Source of the DNA: Tetragonia tetragonoides
Lineage: Eukaryota > Streptophyta > Magnoliopsida > Caryophyllales > Aizoaceae
Reading direction: 5' to 3'
Assembly: GCA_038025085.1 (NCBI GenBank)
Contig: CM076153.1
Location: forward strand, 10,571,501 to 10,635,500
DNA length: 64,000 nucleotides
Shown: in pieces, positions 22,735 through 33,493 of the stretch
How the letters are laid out: the number at the start of each line of letters is the position of its first letter
Numbering within the stretch: the first letter of the stretch is position 1
Program-made: the position numbers and the translations under genes
The notes under the pieces: model-generated
Told to the model about the DNA's origin: nothing
The model's input: the letters and a program-made list of their open reading frames with translations, nothing else
Databases searched by the model: none

Positions 22735-24838
22735 TTAGGTGTATGCCCCGTGTGATGCACGGGCTTGTAATTTATCATTAGAAAATATATTTTGAATGTT
22801 ATCAAGAAAATAGATTAATGATTTATTAATAGTGTATATAATAACTAAAATAGAGTTATCCGTACAAAATCAAAGTTGTGCTATGTGGACTATAAAGTTG
22901 TTTATGTGACATGCGATGACAGTTTTTTGGATTTAAATGGATAAATTAATTTATATTTTTCATACTTTAAATAATTAATCACAAAATTAGTTAAATCATA
23001 TATTCCCACACCTTGATATACTCTATCAACCAACACATTTGCACATTTGTGTACTTATGTAGTCCATAAATTTATTTACCTACCTTTATTAATAGTCAAT
23101 ATACTACTATTGGTTCTTATCTCTCTTTGGTTTAAATATTTTTTTATATAATATTACTTGTGTGTCATGTAATGTGATATGGCAACGATTATTTTGATCC
23201 ATGTAGATAAATTAGTTTCCCTTGTTCACATTATTTTACCAATTTACCATATTGCTCGATCTCCATGAATCATGTATTTTTGTTGGGGTACGAAATCACT
23301 TTGAAGATTGAGATGCATAATACGTGAATTTATCCGTTAGTTTTAAAGTCTTTATGCATCTATTACTTCTTTTTTTTTTTAGAAGACTTTATGCATCTAT
23401 TACTTGTGACTACTTTCCCTTATTAAATTCGTTGTATCTAAGTTGCAGCATAGTTTAGTTTAAGTTTAATTATGGTTCATGTATCTTTCACTCAAAAAAA
23501 ATATTTATATGTTCCAAGTATCCTAATTTAATTAGATAACATGGTTCATTATCCTTATTAATTGGTTAGTTTGGCATTAACTTTTGGATATGGTGATCGA
23601 CATGCAGAACACGTGCCAATACAACAGTGTGTATGATCCAATTTTAGTACACGATAGATTCATTTTTATAGTATGTTCTTTTTTCTGAAAATTCTTAATG
23701 AGTTAATATTTACTCGTTGAAATATGCCGATTGACGTGATATATTAAAAAAAAATTATGGTTTATGAAACTTAAGTCATTAAAGAATGAAACAATAACTT
23801 TTATGAATACTAATGATATAATTTTAATGGTTAGTGAGAGTAGTAAGTCAGTAACTAAACTTCGCCTACTTTTTAAGGTAAATACATCGAATCATGAAAT
23901 GTCGCCTATGTATGCAATGACATGGATGCCACAAGTCAATACAACAATTGTCGTGGTTTTCTTTTATACCCATTGTGATGCACGACCTTGTTAGTATATC
24001 ATGGATTATAAGTGTCCCACCCTTTTTAATTGTCATTTTAGATGTTCGTCGTGTTTAACTTGACCTTAATTTGTGGAAAAACTATTTAGATTCAAAATAT
24101 GAAAGAATATTTGTTGGATTCGTATTGGAAAGTAATTTCACCATATATAATTTTCATAATTTTTACGTACTCCGATTTATGAGAAAATTGTGGTCAAAAC
24201 TCAACATCGAAAATTTGAAACGAAAAACTATTTAGATTCAAAATATGAAAGAATATTTGTTGGGTTTTTATTAGAAAATACTTTTACAATATAATTTTCA
24301 TTTTCTTAACATACTTCGATTTAATATGTTAAATTTCCTATGCGTCATATTATTTGGTATGTAGCGGTTATTTGGACTCCATCGGAATATATCAATCAAT
24401 GTTCTCATTCTTTTTTAATTAAAATAATTGTTGAAGAAATTAATTATGTTTACGACTACCTTATTCACGGTCACGTTCTACCAATACTATGTTTCTCCAT
24501 TTCCATAGGGTTTAATCATGTAATGCCCAATAATTGTTTTCTACTATATTGCTCAGGTATAAAATCACTTAGAAAATCAAGATGTATGTATAAAAATTAT
24601 TACTTGTGACAATTCTCCCTTATTAAATTCGATGTGCCTAATCTTTTGTATAATTTAGGTTAAGTTCATGAACCGTATTTATGTTGTTTATGTTCATGTA
24701 TCATACTTTAATTAGATTATAAGGTTCATGCATGTATTTAATTAATTAAGTGACATAGCATTAACTACTGGATATGATGCTGACTGGGTATGCTGACATG
24801 GCATGACACGCGTCAATGCAGCAACGTACATGATCCAG

Positions 24839-24842
<4 letters not shown>
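22735..24842 (-). mobile_element. Two related non-autonomous Helitron-like copies, minus orientation
   Basis: On the minus strand a hairpin (GCCCGTGCATCACACGGGGC, 22744-22763) lies 8 bases upstream of a CTAA terminus followed by T, the structure of a Helitron 3' end. A degraded version of the same end is at about 23950-23985. The DNA to the right of each is related: 23250-23640 and 24520-24842 align over several hundred bases, sharing for example TATTACTTGTGAC, CCCTTATTAAATTCG and ATGATCCA. The TC 5' ends could not be placed. No Rep/helicase frame is present. Confidence 0.55.

Positions 24843-24919
<77 letters not shown>
24839..24919. repeat. (AT)n microsatellite, about 80 bp
   Basis: A perfect AT dinucleotide run at the right edge of the Helitron-like block. 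The open frame encoding Tyr-Ile repeats across it is an artefact. Confidence 0.95.
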
Positions 24920-24922
<3 letters not shown>

Positions 24923-24929
24923 TTTCTCA

Positions 24930-25485
24930 TAATAAGTTGTTGACACTTCCCCTTTCTTCCCCTTTTTTCTCTCTCTCCTTCCCCCAAAAAAACCCTAGCC
25001 CCCTTTTGGTTCAGGGGCTGCCATTAGCAATTCATTGCTAATGGTAAGCCCCAATTCTTTTTGTTTCATTATTTTTTTTTTATTATCTAGTTTTATTATG
25101 TCGAATAATATCAGTCTCTCTATTTGTGAGGGTTAGTTTGTCCCATACGTTGGGTTTGGCTGTCTCTCACTTTTTGAGAGTATTGTTAGTTTTTCGTTTT
25201 GTTGTTTGTATGGTGCTTTGGTGGATCTATTCTATCAAGAGGTGGTCTACTATGTCGGATCGAAGCATTCAAAGTTATAACAGAGGCTTCCGCGAAAAGG
25301 CTGTAATATGGAAAACAACGATTAAATGGAAGGCGGTCGGAATTGTTGAATCTCTAGTGCTACATAGTTTTTTCATTCGAATGTATTCTGATATTTTATA
25401 TCTATTTCTTATTGAATTCAACCGTTCTTGTAAGTGCCGTATGACTTTCAATTAATGGAATTTATTTTCCCCTAAAAAAAAAAAG
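24930..25485 (+). other. Retroposon-like segment with strong hairpin and poly-A end
   Basis: It starts with a CT-rich leader and CCCTAGCCC, contains an inverted repeat at 25014-25052 (GGGGCT, CCATTAGCAA, loop TTCA, TTGCTAATGG, AGCCCC) and ends with ATTAATGGAATTTATTTTCCCC and a poly-A run at 25474-25484. The leader-plus-tail layout resembles an internally deleted LINE, but no reverse-transcriptase residues and no TSD were found. Function unknown. Confidence 0.35.
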
Positions 25486-26020
25486 TTAACATTTCTCTTT
25501 AGTTGAGCACAAATATGAATTCATAGTCGCCACACCATTAGCTATTGGTGTATATATGAAAGTTAATAGCATGGCTGATTTTCCTACAAATTGAGGTTAT
25601 AACTTTTAATTTATAATCTTTTTTTTTTTGAATTATCATTCTAATTTATTTCTTGTCGGCTATGTTGAGAAAAGATTTTCTTAAGTATGGTTCAGATAAT
25701 TAAGTTACAATAAAACCGTCTTATATAAATATTTATAAAAATTATATATTACTAAGAGTTTTTATGAAAATAATATATTACTAAGAAATTTTTCATTATG
25801 ATGAATATCAGCTAGCAAATAAAGGCAATTGGGATTTTGGTTAAAAACTTCGAAGCCAGTCAATTGGGATTTTTGAGTTGGTGGGATAATTCTTCTAAAA
25901 CACCCAAGCTACTCAAACAAATGCCGTATATTCTGCTTCACAAAATCACAAATGACAATAATGGTAGCCATCGATGAACCTACTGAATCTTCAACAGAAG
26001 CTTCTCAAGAATCGCATTGA

Positions 26021-26055
<35 letters not shown>

Positions 26056-27185
26056 CCATTTATCTGAAAAACTTGTACTTTACTAATTGCTTCTAGTTGC
26101 TGTGCGTAGCTACTGGCTAGAACCAACATCATGTGATGGGTCATTCAATTTTCCCGTGATTGCTGATAATTTTTGCACTTTTTTTGCTTTCATTTTTCAA
26201 ACCATCCATTTCACACTTTTTATCATCTGAACCCCATTGCTAGTGTCACGGTCCAAGTAATCTGTACAGGGCACAAACAGTATACTGTTTGACTGTTTCT
26301 ATTTTGATTTCTTCAGAAATAGAAATCAATTTTGTGTTGTATGGTACAGTTGAAGAAAAGGGATTTAATTTGTTGATCTGGTGGTGTTGATGAAGTAAGT
26401 TAATAAGAGTTTGAATATTGAAAAATTATCAAAAGAAAAAAAAATTGAAAATTTAAGCTGGGGTTTTTTGGGTGGCAGAGAAAACAGGAAACCCAATGCT
26501 TTATTTCTTCAAGGGAAAAAGAAGCAATTTATGTACTAGAGATTGTCTATGTCTAGTAGAATTATCCTAAATTGTAAATATAGTATTCAAAATGCAAATA
26601 CCTGCTAATTGATTTATTTGTTGGGATTTTCACTTTCCATTGGTATCAGAAATTTTCCTATGCTTTGCTAGTGTAAGATATTGCATTTGTGTATTAGTAC
26701 TGATTTTTCCCCATCAGTTTTGACCTTGATAAGCTATTCAATATAGATGCTTGATTCCTTGATCAAACAGAATGCTGATGCTGAAATTTCCATATTTTTC
26801 AAACCTAGATATACTCATCACTATGGATTTCATGCCTTTAAAGTTGATAATGTATGGGGTTTTTTTTCTGCATTGAGGCAAATATAAAACTATGAGGCGG
26901 CCTGAACATGATGTCATGATTGGCTATATAGGTGGCCCGTGGCCTCATAAGAGACATTTGGTAAAACTATAGGATGTTACTGCATATGGAAATGACAAAT
27001 ATTTTAGGTTACTCATGTTCAGTGAAAAATGCATTTATTATATGAGAGCTAAAATATACTAATTTTTGGAGAAGAGAAGGTTGGAAAACTCAAGTCATTT
27101 TCTTCTTTTTGCTGCTTTGGTTAGAAGAGGGTGTGCACGCATATATATACCGTGGAAGTTTTAGCCTTTTACTTCCCACAAACTA
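25486..27185. other. Upstream region of the DUF3537 gene
   Basis: AT-rich DNA with a (CT)n run at 26023-26052 that may mark a 5' leader. The ATG at 25985 region gives only a short peptide. No transposon end was recognised. Confidence 0.4.
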
Positions 27186-29692
27186 ATGAACCCAATGAGG
27201 CACTCCTCTGATCTAGTTAATACAAACAGCAATAGTATCGGAGTTAACCTTCAAAACCACCCTTTATATGATCAATCTACCCAAGAACTTGAAGGATTAT
27301 CCCTTGATGATCAGCCTCATATCCCATTACTCATGCGGAAGTCATATGCAAGATCAAAGTCATCAGTGCATGATGAGCTTTGCCGCTTTCGTTTAAGCCT
27401 GAAATGGTGTGCACTAGATCACACCTCCCCCATGGGAAAATCTATATCATATCTTACCTTCATTATGCTAGGCATAGTTATTCCTATGACAACCTCACTC
27501 ACTATACAAATCCCCTCCAGTGCCCCTTCCGAGGACCCCCTATCATTCAACAAGCTAGTACAAGTACCTGAATCAGGTCTAGCTTTTATTGGGTTCTTGA
27601 CACTGTGTAGGTTCTTCAAGGATTATGGCCTTCGACAGCTTCTGTTTCTCGACGTTCTTAATGATGATTCATCGGATGTCCAACGTGGGTACAAGGCCGA
27701 GCTTGATAAGGCCTTCAGATACCTTGCTTCCATTTTGCTTCCATCTTTCCTTGTTGAATTTGCCCATAAAATCCTCTTCTTCTCGACTGTTGTCATTTCT
27801 TTTCCAGTTATCGGTGTTGTTGTCCCAATGAATTCAATCCTGTTCTTGTCGGGTTTGGCATCATGGATTTATAGGACAGGTGTTTTCTTACTTGTCTGTG
27901 TCCTGTTTCGGTTGACATGTGAGCTCCAAATACTTAGGCTTGAAGGGATAAAGCATATGATGGAGGGTTTTGGCTCAGAGCCTGGTGCTATATTCAGGGA
28001 GCATCGAAGGATCAGAGAACAGCTTTATGCTACCAGCCACAGGTTTAGATTCTTCATAGTTGGATGTCTGGTGCTCATCTCAGTTAGTCAATTAGGTGCA
28101 CTTCTACTGGTCTTGGCTTCCAAGTCAGAGAAGACTTTCTTTAATTCTGGTGATCTTCTGGTAAGTTTGTTTAGTGTAATTGCTATACTTATAATGACTA
28201 TTCACACACCATGTCATTTATCCACCAATTTCATGCCCTAGGATTTCTTTTTGTATCTCTGTTTAAGCATCATGGACAAAGCTTTCAGTTCTGGCATGAA
28301 GGTTCCTCTCAATTTTGTTGTTAAGTACCTAGAATTTAGCCTTATGCACGTATGTGAAAAACCTATTTCATATCTGATATCTGTGCTATGTCTCCACCTC
28401 TCCTTTTTCTTTTTCTTTTTTTTTATTTGATGTGTGTGTGTGTGTGTGTTTTGAAGGTATGGTCCGCTGTGCAATTGAGTGGCTTCTTTTTATGTCTAAT
28501 GGGGGCAGCAAGAATAACTCATAGAGCTCAAGGCATTGTATCAGTAGCCACAAGATGGCATATGCTTGTGACCAGCAGCTCCACTGGATCAGATCACATA
28601 AAAGATATTCCGGAAATGGATCGGCCTCCAGCACCCAATGTCAATGAGAGGGATGACTCTGAATCGGTGTCAGATAATGTCGCCACAATTTCGCAGGACC
28701 CCCATGCGTTTCAAGCTAGACAAGCTTTGCGTAAGTTTATACATCATGATCACTTCATTAACTTGGGCATAAATGGTGATTTTAAAAGCCTTTTTTCACT
28801 CTTTTTGTTCTAATATGGGGTTTCAGATTTTTGACCCTATCTATTTTTGCAAAACAAAGGGCATATACCTCATATACATGTGAAGGGATAACTGGGAAAC
28901 CATGTTTTCAACTGGATCCCCTCAGTTGATTTGAGAATATTGTAACTTGCGAGCGTTCTGATTAAAGCAATTTCCCATCTCAATTTCAATCAACAATTTC
29001 CTTTTGCATCTCCAATTCTTCTTCTCCATGAAAAGTTATATTACTCAGATCTTATGCTCGATTCTCTGTGATTTTCAGTTTGCAAACACATTTCACATTT
29101 TCACCATAGACATAATCAGTTTGCTGCAAACTTATTTCTGAAAATAGTTTTTTTTTTCATCAATATAAAAATAAGATATGAAGATGGAAATAAAGGTAAA
29201 GATCAGGTTCTGGTGAAAATTGAACTGATGCATATGGAAATCTCGGAAGATGTATTTTAACTAAACAGAGAGATCGAGAGTACACTTTTGTTTGGCTTGA
29301 AATGTATTGATCAGGAATCCAGGATCCTCTACAATCACCATTACGGAGTGGCAACGCAATTACGCATTGCACATCTAGTTGTCTACTACATGCATTATAC
29401 TCATCTATAGTAAAGTTCTTATAACCATCATTTAGATATATAACCATAAATAATGCTCGCAGTCATAATTAGCTTGGTTATGCAATATATGCATCTAAAT
29501 CAAATGTTGTACTTTCTTCCTGACAACTGAAACTTTGGTTTGGGTTCATTTGCAGTGGCATACTTGCAGCACAACAAAGGCGGAATTACTGTGTTTGGCT
29601 TTACACTTGACCGTGGATTGCTTCACACGTTATTTGCATTTGAATTCTCTCTAGTGCTCTGGATCTTGAGTAAGGTGATTGTTGTTTCATGA
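27186..29692 (+). CDS. GRL: DUF3537 / gustatory receptor-like (GRL) multi-pass membrane protein
   Basis: Predicted 461-aa membrane protein. Exons: 27186-28160 (325 aa), 28457-28730, 29556-29692, giving 1386 nt in one frame; all junctions are GT-AG. The start is ATG 27186, with an in-frame alternative at 27198 (MRHSSDL). A hydrophilic N-terminus of about 90 residues is followed by several hydrophobic segments (SYLTFIMLGIVIPMTTSLT, FLTLCRFF, LASILLPSFLVEF, VVISFPVIGVVV, TGVFLLVCVLF, FFIVGCLVLIS, FFLCLMGAARI) and a final helix near FAFEFSLVLWILSKVIVV. The pattern FRLSLKWCALDHTS and the overall build match plant DUF3537 proteins. Published structure-based work relates that family to the insect gustatory/odorant receptor superfamily. 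Ligand and role in plants are unknown. The intron before exon 3 is 825 bp and shows no transposon. Confidence 0.85.
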
Positions 29693-30664
29693 ATTGGAGA
29701 CTCTTCGAGCCAGCAAAGTCTCAACTTTCTGCTACATTCTACATTTTGCATCGTCAACCAGATGCATTTTTTGTAATTCTTTTGATTCTTGAACATTTGT
29801 AATCCTGATTATCATTATGTTCATGTACAATTGAAACTGAAGTGTATATTTGATATGTGTTTTCAACCTGAATCAAAGGCAAACACATAGGCTTACAAAT
29901 ATGGGTTTGGGAACTGGAATGCCTATGCTTAATAATCCTTGCTTGATCAGCTTCTTGGGATCGTTGCTAGGCATTCAGATTTTCAACTAGCAGTCAGTCT
30001 CTTACTAAAGCTCTTTTCTACTCGGCTTATTTTTCGTTCTACTCGGAGAGGAACAGTAGAGTCTCTGGGAATGGCCAGAGAAGTGTGGATCAGATATTAA
30101 AGAGCTTTCAGTTCAGTGTTATGGCTCGATATTACAATGTAGCAGGGGAATAGCTTTGTTCTTTTTTCTGTTGTTTAGTTGCTCACTATGGTTAATTCAC
30201 CCTTGTTGTCTTCTCCGACCATACTATAGTCAACAATGATCGATATGCCCTTACAAGGGTCTCTCGTGAATGTTTAACCGCACTAATTTTACCCTCACCC
30301 CTAAATTACTCCATTCAAAAGCTCGGTAAACAACACTTGTTTGGCCTAATATGATCGATACGCATACGCCCTTATGAGGCGTCAAAGGAGTGCATGTAAA
30401 CATTTAAGACATGTGTGAAGGCATATTGGGCCAAATCATGGCTTGAGAAGACGACAAGAGGGAATTAGCTATGCCTTTTTAATCTTTTAGGGGATGTTGG
30501 ATATAACTTGGGAGATTTTAGCAAATGTTGCTAAACATAAAGGGGATAAATTATATGAAGCTGGAGTATCTTCAAAAGAAAAATGACACAATACGTTGTT
30601 GTTAATTTTAAAGGGAAAGAAGTGGAAACAAACTTATATTAAGTTATGGTCCTAACAACAGCTT
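29693..30664. other. 3' flank of the DUF3537 gene
   Basis: It contains the 3' untranslated region (to perhaps 29850) and AT-rich spacer up to the tRNA genes. No other gene was seen. Confidence 0.4.
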
Positions 30665-30737
30665 GACTCTGTGGCCCAATGGATAAGGCGCTGGTCTACG
30701 GAACCAGAGATTCTGGGTTCGATCCCCAGCAGAGTCG
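30665..30737 (+). tRNA. trnR-ACG: tRNA-Arg (anticodon ACG), copy 1
   Basis: A 73-nt cloverleaf. The acceptor stem is GACTCTG paired with CAGAGTC, discriminator G; the D arm is in GGCCCAATGGATAAGGC; the anticodon stem CTGGT/ACCAG encloses loop CTACGGA with anticodon ACG; the T arm is CTGGG-TTCGATC-CCCAG. T runs at 30741-30744 and 30752-30759 fit polymerase III termination. CCA is not encoded, as expected for a nuclear tRNA gene. Confidence 0.97.
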
Positions 30738-30815
30738 AAATTTTGAGTTGGTTTTTTTTCTTTTTTTTTCTCTTATAATGTTATAATGTTTTCTGTGTTA
30801 AAATTTACACAAACT

Positions 30816-30888
30816 GACTCTGTGGCCCAATGGATAAGGCGCTGGTCTACGGAACCAGAGATTCTGGGTTCGATCCCCAGCAGAGTCG
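30816..30888 (+). tRNA. trnR-ACG: tRNA-Arg (anticodon ACG), copy 2
   Basis: Identical over 73 nt to the copy 151 bp upstream, while the flanks differ. T runs at 30891-30894 and 30906-30913 fit polymerase III termination. The intact cloverleaf and clean terminator suggest that both copies are functional. Confidence 0.97.
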
Positions 30889-31138
30889 AATTTTATAGCA
30901 TTTAATTTTTTTTCCCTTTTCTTTGGTGCAAAAACGCATGCAAGTATGCCTTGTGAATATGATTGTATTTTACGACTTAGTTGTGGATACATTAACATAG
31001 CAAATGACAGAGGATTCTTTGGCAGAGAAGGCAAACAAATGGAAATGGGGAATTCGTTTTGCAAGTATGACAAATGTTTCCTAAGATTGTTACACTTTTC
31101 CACATAGGACAGACAATTAGGCACAACTTTTACACTAA

Positions 31139-31276
31139 GGCTATGTTTGATTCACCTTAATTTTACTTAAATTTAGTTCAGTTCAGTCCAGATCAGTTCA
31201 TATGTAACTTTATTACTCATATAACTTTTTATTCTAAAATTATGTCATCGGAAAGATCTCAGAGCATACTTAATCC
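31139..31276 (+). mobile_element. Truncated copy of the Harbinger-type MITE
   Basis: It matches the left half of the element at 15830-16120, from GGCTATGTTTGATTCACC through CAGTTCAGTCCAGATCAG to AGATCTCAGAGCATACTT, then breaks off. CTAA precedes it. The right inverted repeat is absent here. Confidence 0.8.
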
Positions 31277-31566
31277 ACGGTGAACTAAGTTCACACAAGA
31301 CATGCTAGCTATTTGCTAATTAAAAACCCTCGTATATATAAAATATGCATAATTTTTTTTAAAGAAACTTTCATAATGTGTACTCCACTCCACTTCTTAT
31401 AGATGCAAAGACAATTTGTTACTTTATAAATAAAGTTATTTTTTTTTTCCTCTATATCCTAGAAAGAATGCAAGTAAAAACTAACTACGAAAATAGAAAA
31501 CATTTCATATAGTATATTTTAAATCTATAACTAAAAATTGGTATTTGATCGATATTTTTTAGTTCA

Positions 31567-31595
31567 AGCCGTGCATCGCACGGGTATTAAACTAG
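31567..31595 (+). mobile_element. Helitron-like 3' terminus
   Basis: A GC-rich hairpin (GCCGTGCATCGCACGGG), then a short AT spacer and CTAG followed by T: the diagnostic end of a plant Helitron, plus orientation. A 5' TC end cannot be fixed; a TCCACGG just after the truncated MITE at about 31279 is a candidate. Confidence 0.6.
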
Positions 31596-31880
31596 TGCTA
31601 GTAGGATTGATTGCCGTACAAGACAGTTTATTAGAGTCTGAGCAGGGGTAATCTGCAAGGGCAACTACAACTGTAAAACCCGCATTTTCTCTATTGATTA
31701 CAGAGTCACAGGATGGTGTAACTTAAAGATCGATTAGCAAAAAGTTACCAAATCCCTAAGCTCACAAAACTGCTTTAGAATAATTCATCAAGAATATTAA
31801 CATGATCATACAATCTACACGATTAACCAATTAGCACATGCACAGTTACACATTCGTATCTTACACATTCCTCAACTGCA

Positions 31881-32238
31881 TCACATAGCTGTTTCAGATT
31901 CTTCAGCTTCAAGTACATCTATCTCTGCAGCTTCAGGATCATTTTTCTGGGTCTGTATCTGCTCGTTCCTGAGCCCTCATGAAATTATCTATTGCTTTGT
32001 ACAGCTCTTTATCAAAATCCACAGGAAGGCCACTTTCCTTTCTTGTTTCACGTTCAGTATACCAGTAAGAAACAACCTCTAAGTTTGTTTCCCATTCTTT
32101 GACTAGCTTGTACTCAACACGCAGGGACTCCCACTTTCGGCGGCACTGATTCAGATTTCTCACCACTCCCAGGCCAGAGCAATTTTCTGCTATTATACTC
32201 CACTTTTGATGAGATGAAAGGGCATTCTGACATTCCCC
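31881..32238 (-). pseudogene. Trihelix (Myb/SANT-like) transcription-factor fragment
   Basis: Minus-strand exon-like segment that reads HQKWSIIAENCSGLGVVRNL, then NQCRRKWESLRVEYKLVKEW and a long acidic tail. This is the second half of a trihelix DNA-binding domain (the Cys-Arg-Arg-Lys-Trp core is typical). An acceptor-like CTGAAG precedes it at about 32239; no upstream exon with the first helix was found. The frame stops at 31939 after an A-rich run, but another frame continues with acidic, coding-like residues to 31881, which suggests a 1-2-nt frameshift. It is probably a duplicated gene piece. Confidence 0.6.
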
Positions 32239-32354
32239 TTCAGTTTTCTCATTTGTAAATCATTCCCATGGTTAGATGTTGCTCTCAATATTATTTGTTT
32301 TTGTTCCTGCGCTAATTTTAATTGGTTTATTTTGGTAATTGTTCTGTCTTGCAG

Positions 32355-33493
32355 TGGGGGTCCTGAGATAGAAGAAGCAGCAAAGCAGGTAATTAATCCC
32401 TTCTTATGGATACCATGTCCTCTGTTCAATGACATCTTATTATTATTCTTAACATAGTGAAATATGCATTTATAAATCAGTTTGTTACTATTCTTATTTA
32501 CAGTATTTGGAGCGTAGAGAGTGTGAATATGATCATAAGATATCTGTCGAACTTCTACAAGGTGAGAGACAAATGCAGATCATATTGTTGGATTGCTTTT
32601 GTTTCTATTCTGTTTTGCGCTCTTAATCTGATTTGTGGAGCTTTCTTTATGTTCAGGAAGGAGAAGATCTTGAGCCTTTAGTCACGGAAGTGATTGTGTA
32701 AGTATATAACTATATGTTGTTGTTTGATCTGCAGTGCCCCTCCCCCCTATTTTTATACTTCACTCTGATTTCTCAAGGTATTGCAAGATGCTCCCAGTAC
32801 TCATGCTTATTCTATACTGTGCAGTTTCATGTCTACGGAGGACAAAATATCAAACAAATATTATCTTGGGCCAGCCCCAGTGGATGAAATGGCCAGGTAA
32901 GGAAACATAATGCTTTATAGCCTTTTGAAATCATTGTGCTTGTCTGCTTATCAACATGTGCGTGCTTAATAGTTGATTTTATATGTAGGCAAATTGCGAC
33001 TGCTTTTGGGCCGTGTGGGAACAATAGGGAGTATCTGTTCTTGCTTGAGAAGGCCATGTACAATATAGGTAACTTGATTGTGCTTCATACATTTTAAATT
33101 TCTGCTGATCGTTATGATTGTCATTAGATTAGAGGTGACTAGGTCACTGTTGTCATTTTCATGCAATATTTGCTCTGCTCTTAATCTCTGATTATCTGTA
33201 TCAAAACAGGTCATGAAGATGACTACGTCATTGAGCTGGCGAGTGCAGTGAGGGAGGTACTCGAGGCTGGTAAGGCGGTACCTAAGGAGATAAAGCTGGT
33301 TGCAGCACCACACATGACGGTCAAAGACCATATTCCATCTCTTCAAACCAATCCAAGAGGAAGAAGATGCCCCCTTAACCATAGTTTCCTGATATACTCT
33401 GGCTTAATCTCTTCTGTCAACCATCGTAGACGGAATTTAACTTTCTTAAGTCATATTTCTTACCTCTTAACACAGAGAGGGGGAAGCGATTAG
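32355..33493 (+). pseudogene. 5'-truncated gamma-glutamylcyclotransferase (ChaC / GGCT2 type)
   Basis: Six exon-like blocks with GT-AG borders: 32355-32388 (GGPEIEEAAKQ), 32503-32561 (YLERRECEYD), 32657-32697 (EGEDLEPLVTEVIV), 32825-32896 (NKYYLGPAP), 32989-33068 ([20 protein letters not shown]), 33210-33493 (GHEDDYVIELASAVREVL). They match in order the C-terminal two thirds of plant glutathione-specific gamma-glutamylcyclotransferase. The N-terminal exon with the YGSL glutamyl-binding loop is missing upstream. In block 2 an extra base near 32546-32549 shifts the frame: SNFYK-like residues expected before EGE appear one base out. Retained introns argue for duplication at the DNA level, not retroposition. 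Probably non-functional. Confidence 0.75.

Noticed and set aside
31278..31595. A small Helitron inserted in the truncated MITE (TC at 31279, CTAG at 31595)
   Set aside because: The MITE sequence does not resume after 31595, so insertion at that site cannot be shown; only the 3' end is kept as a feature.
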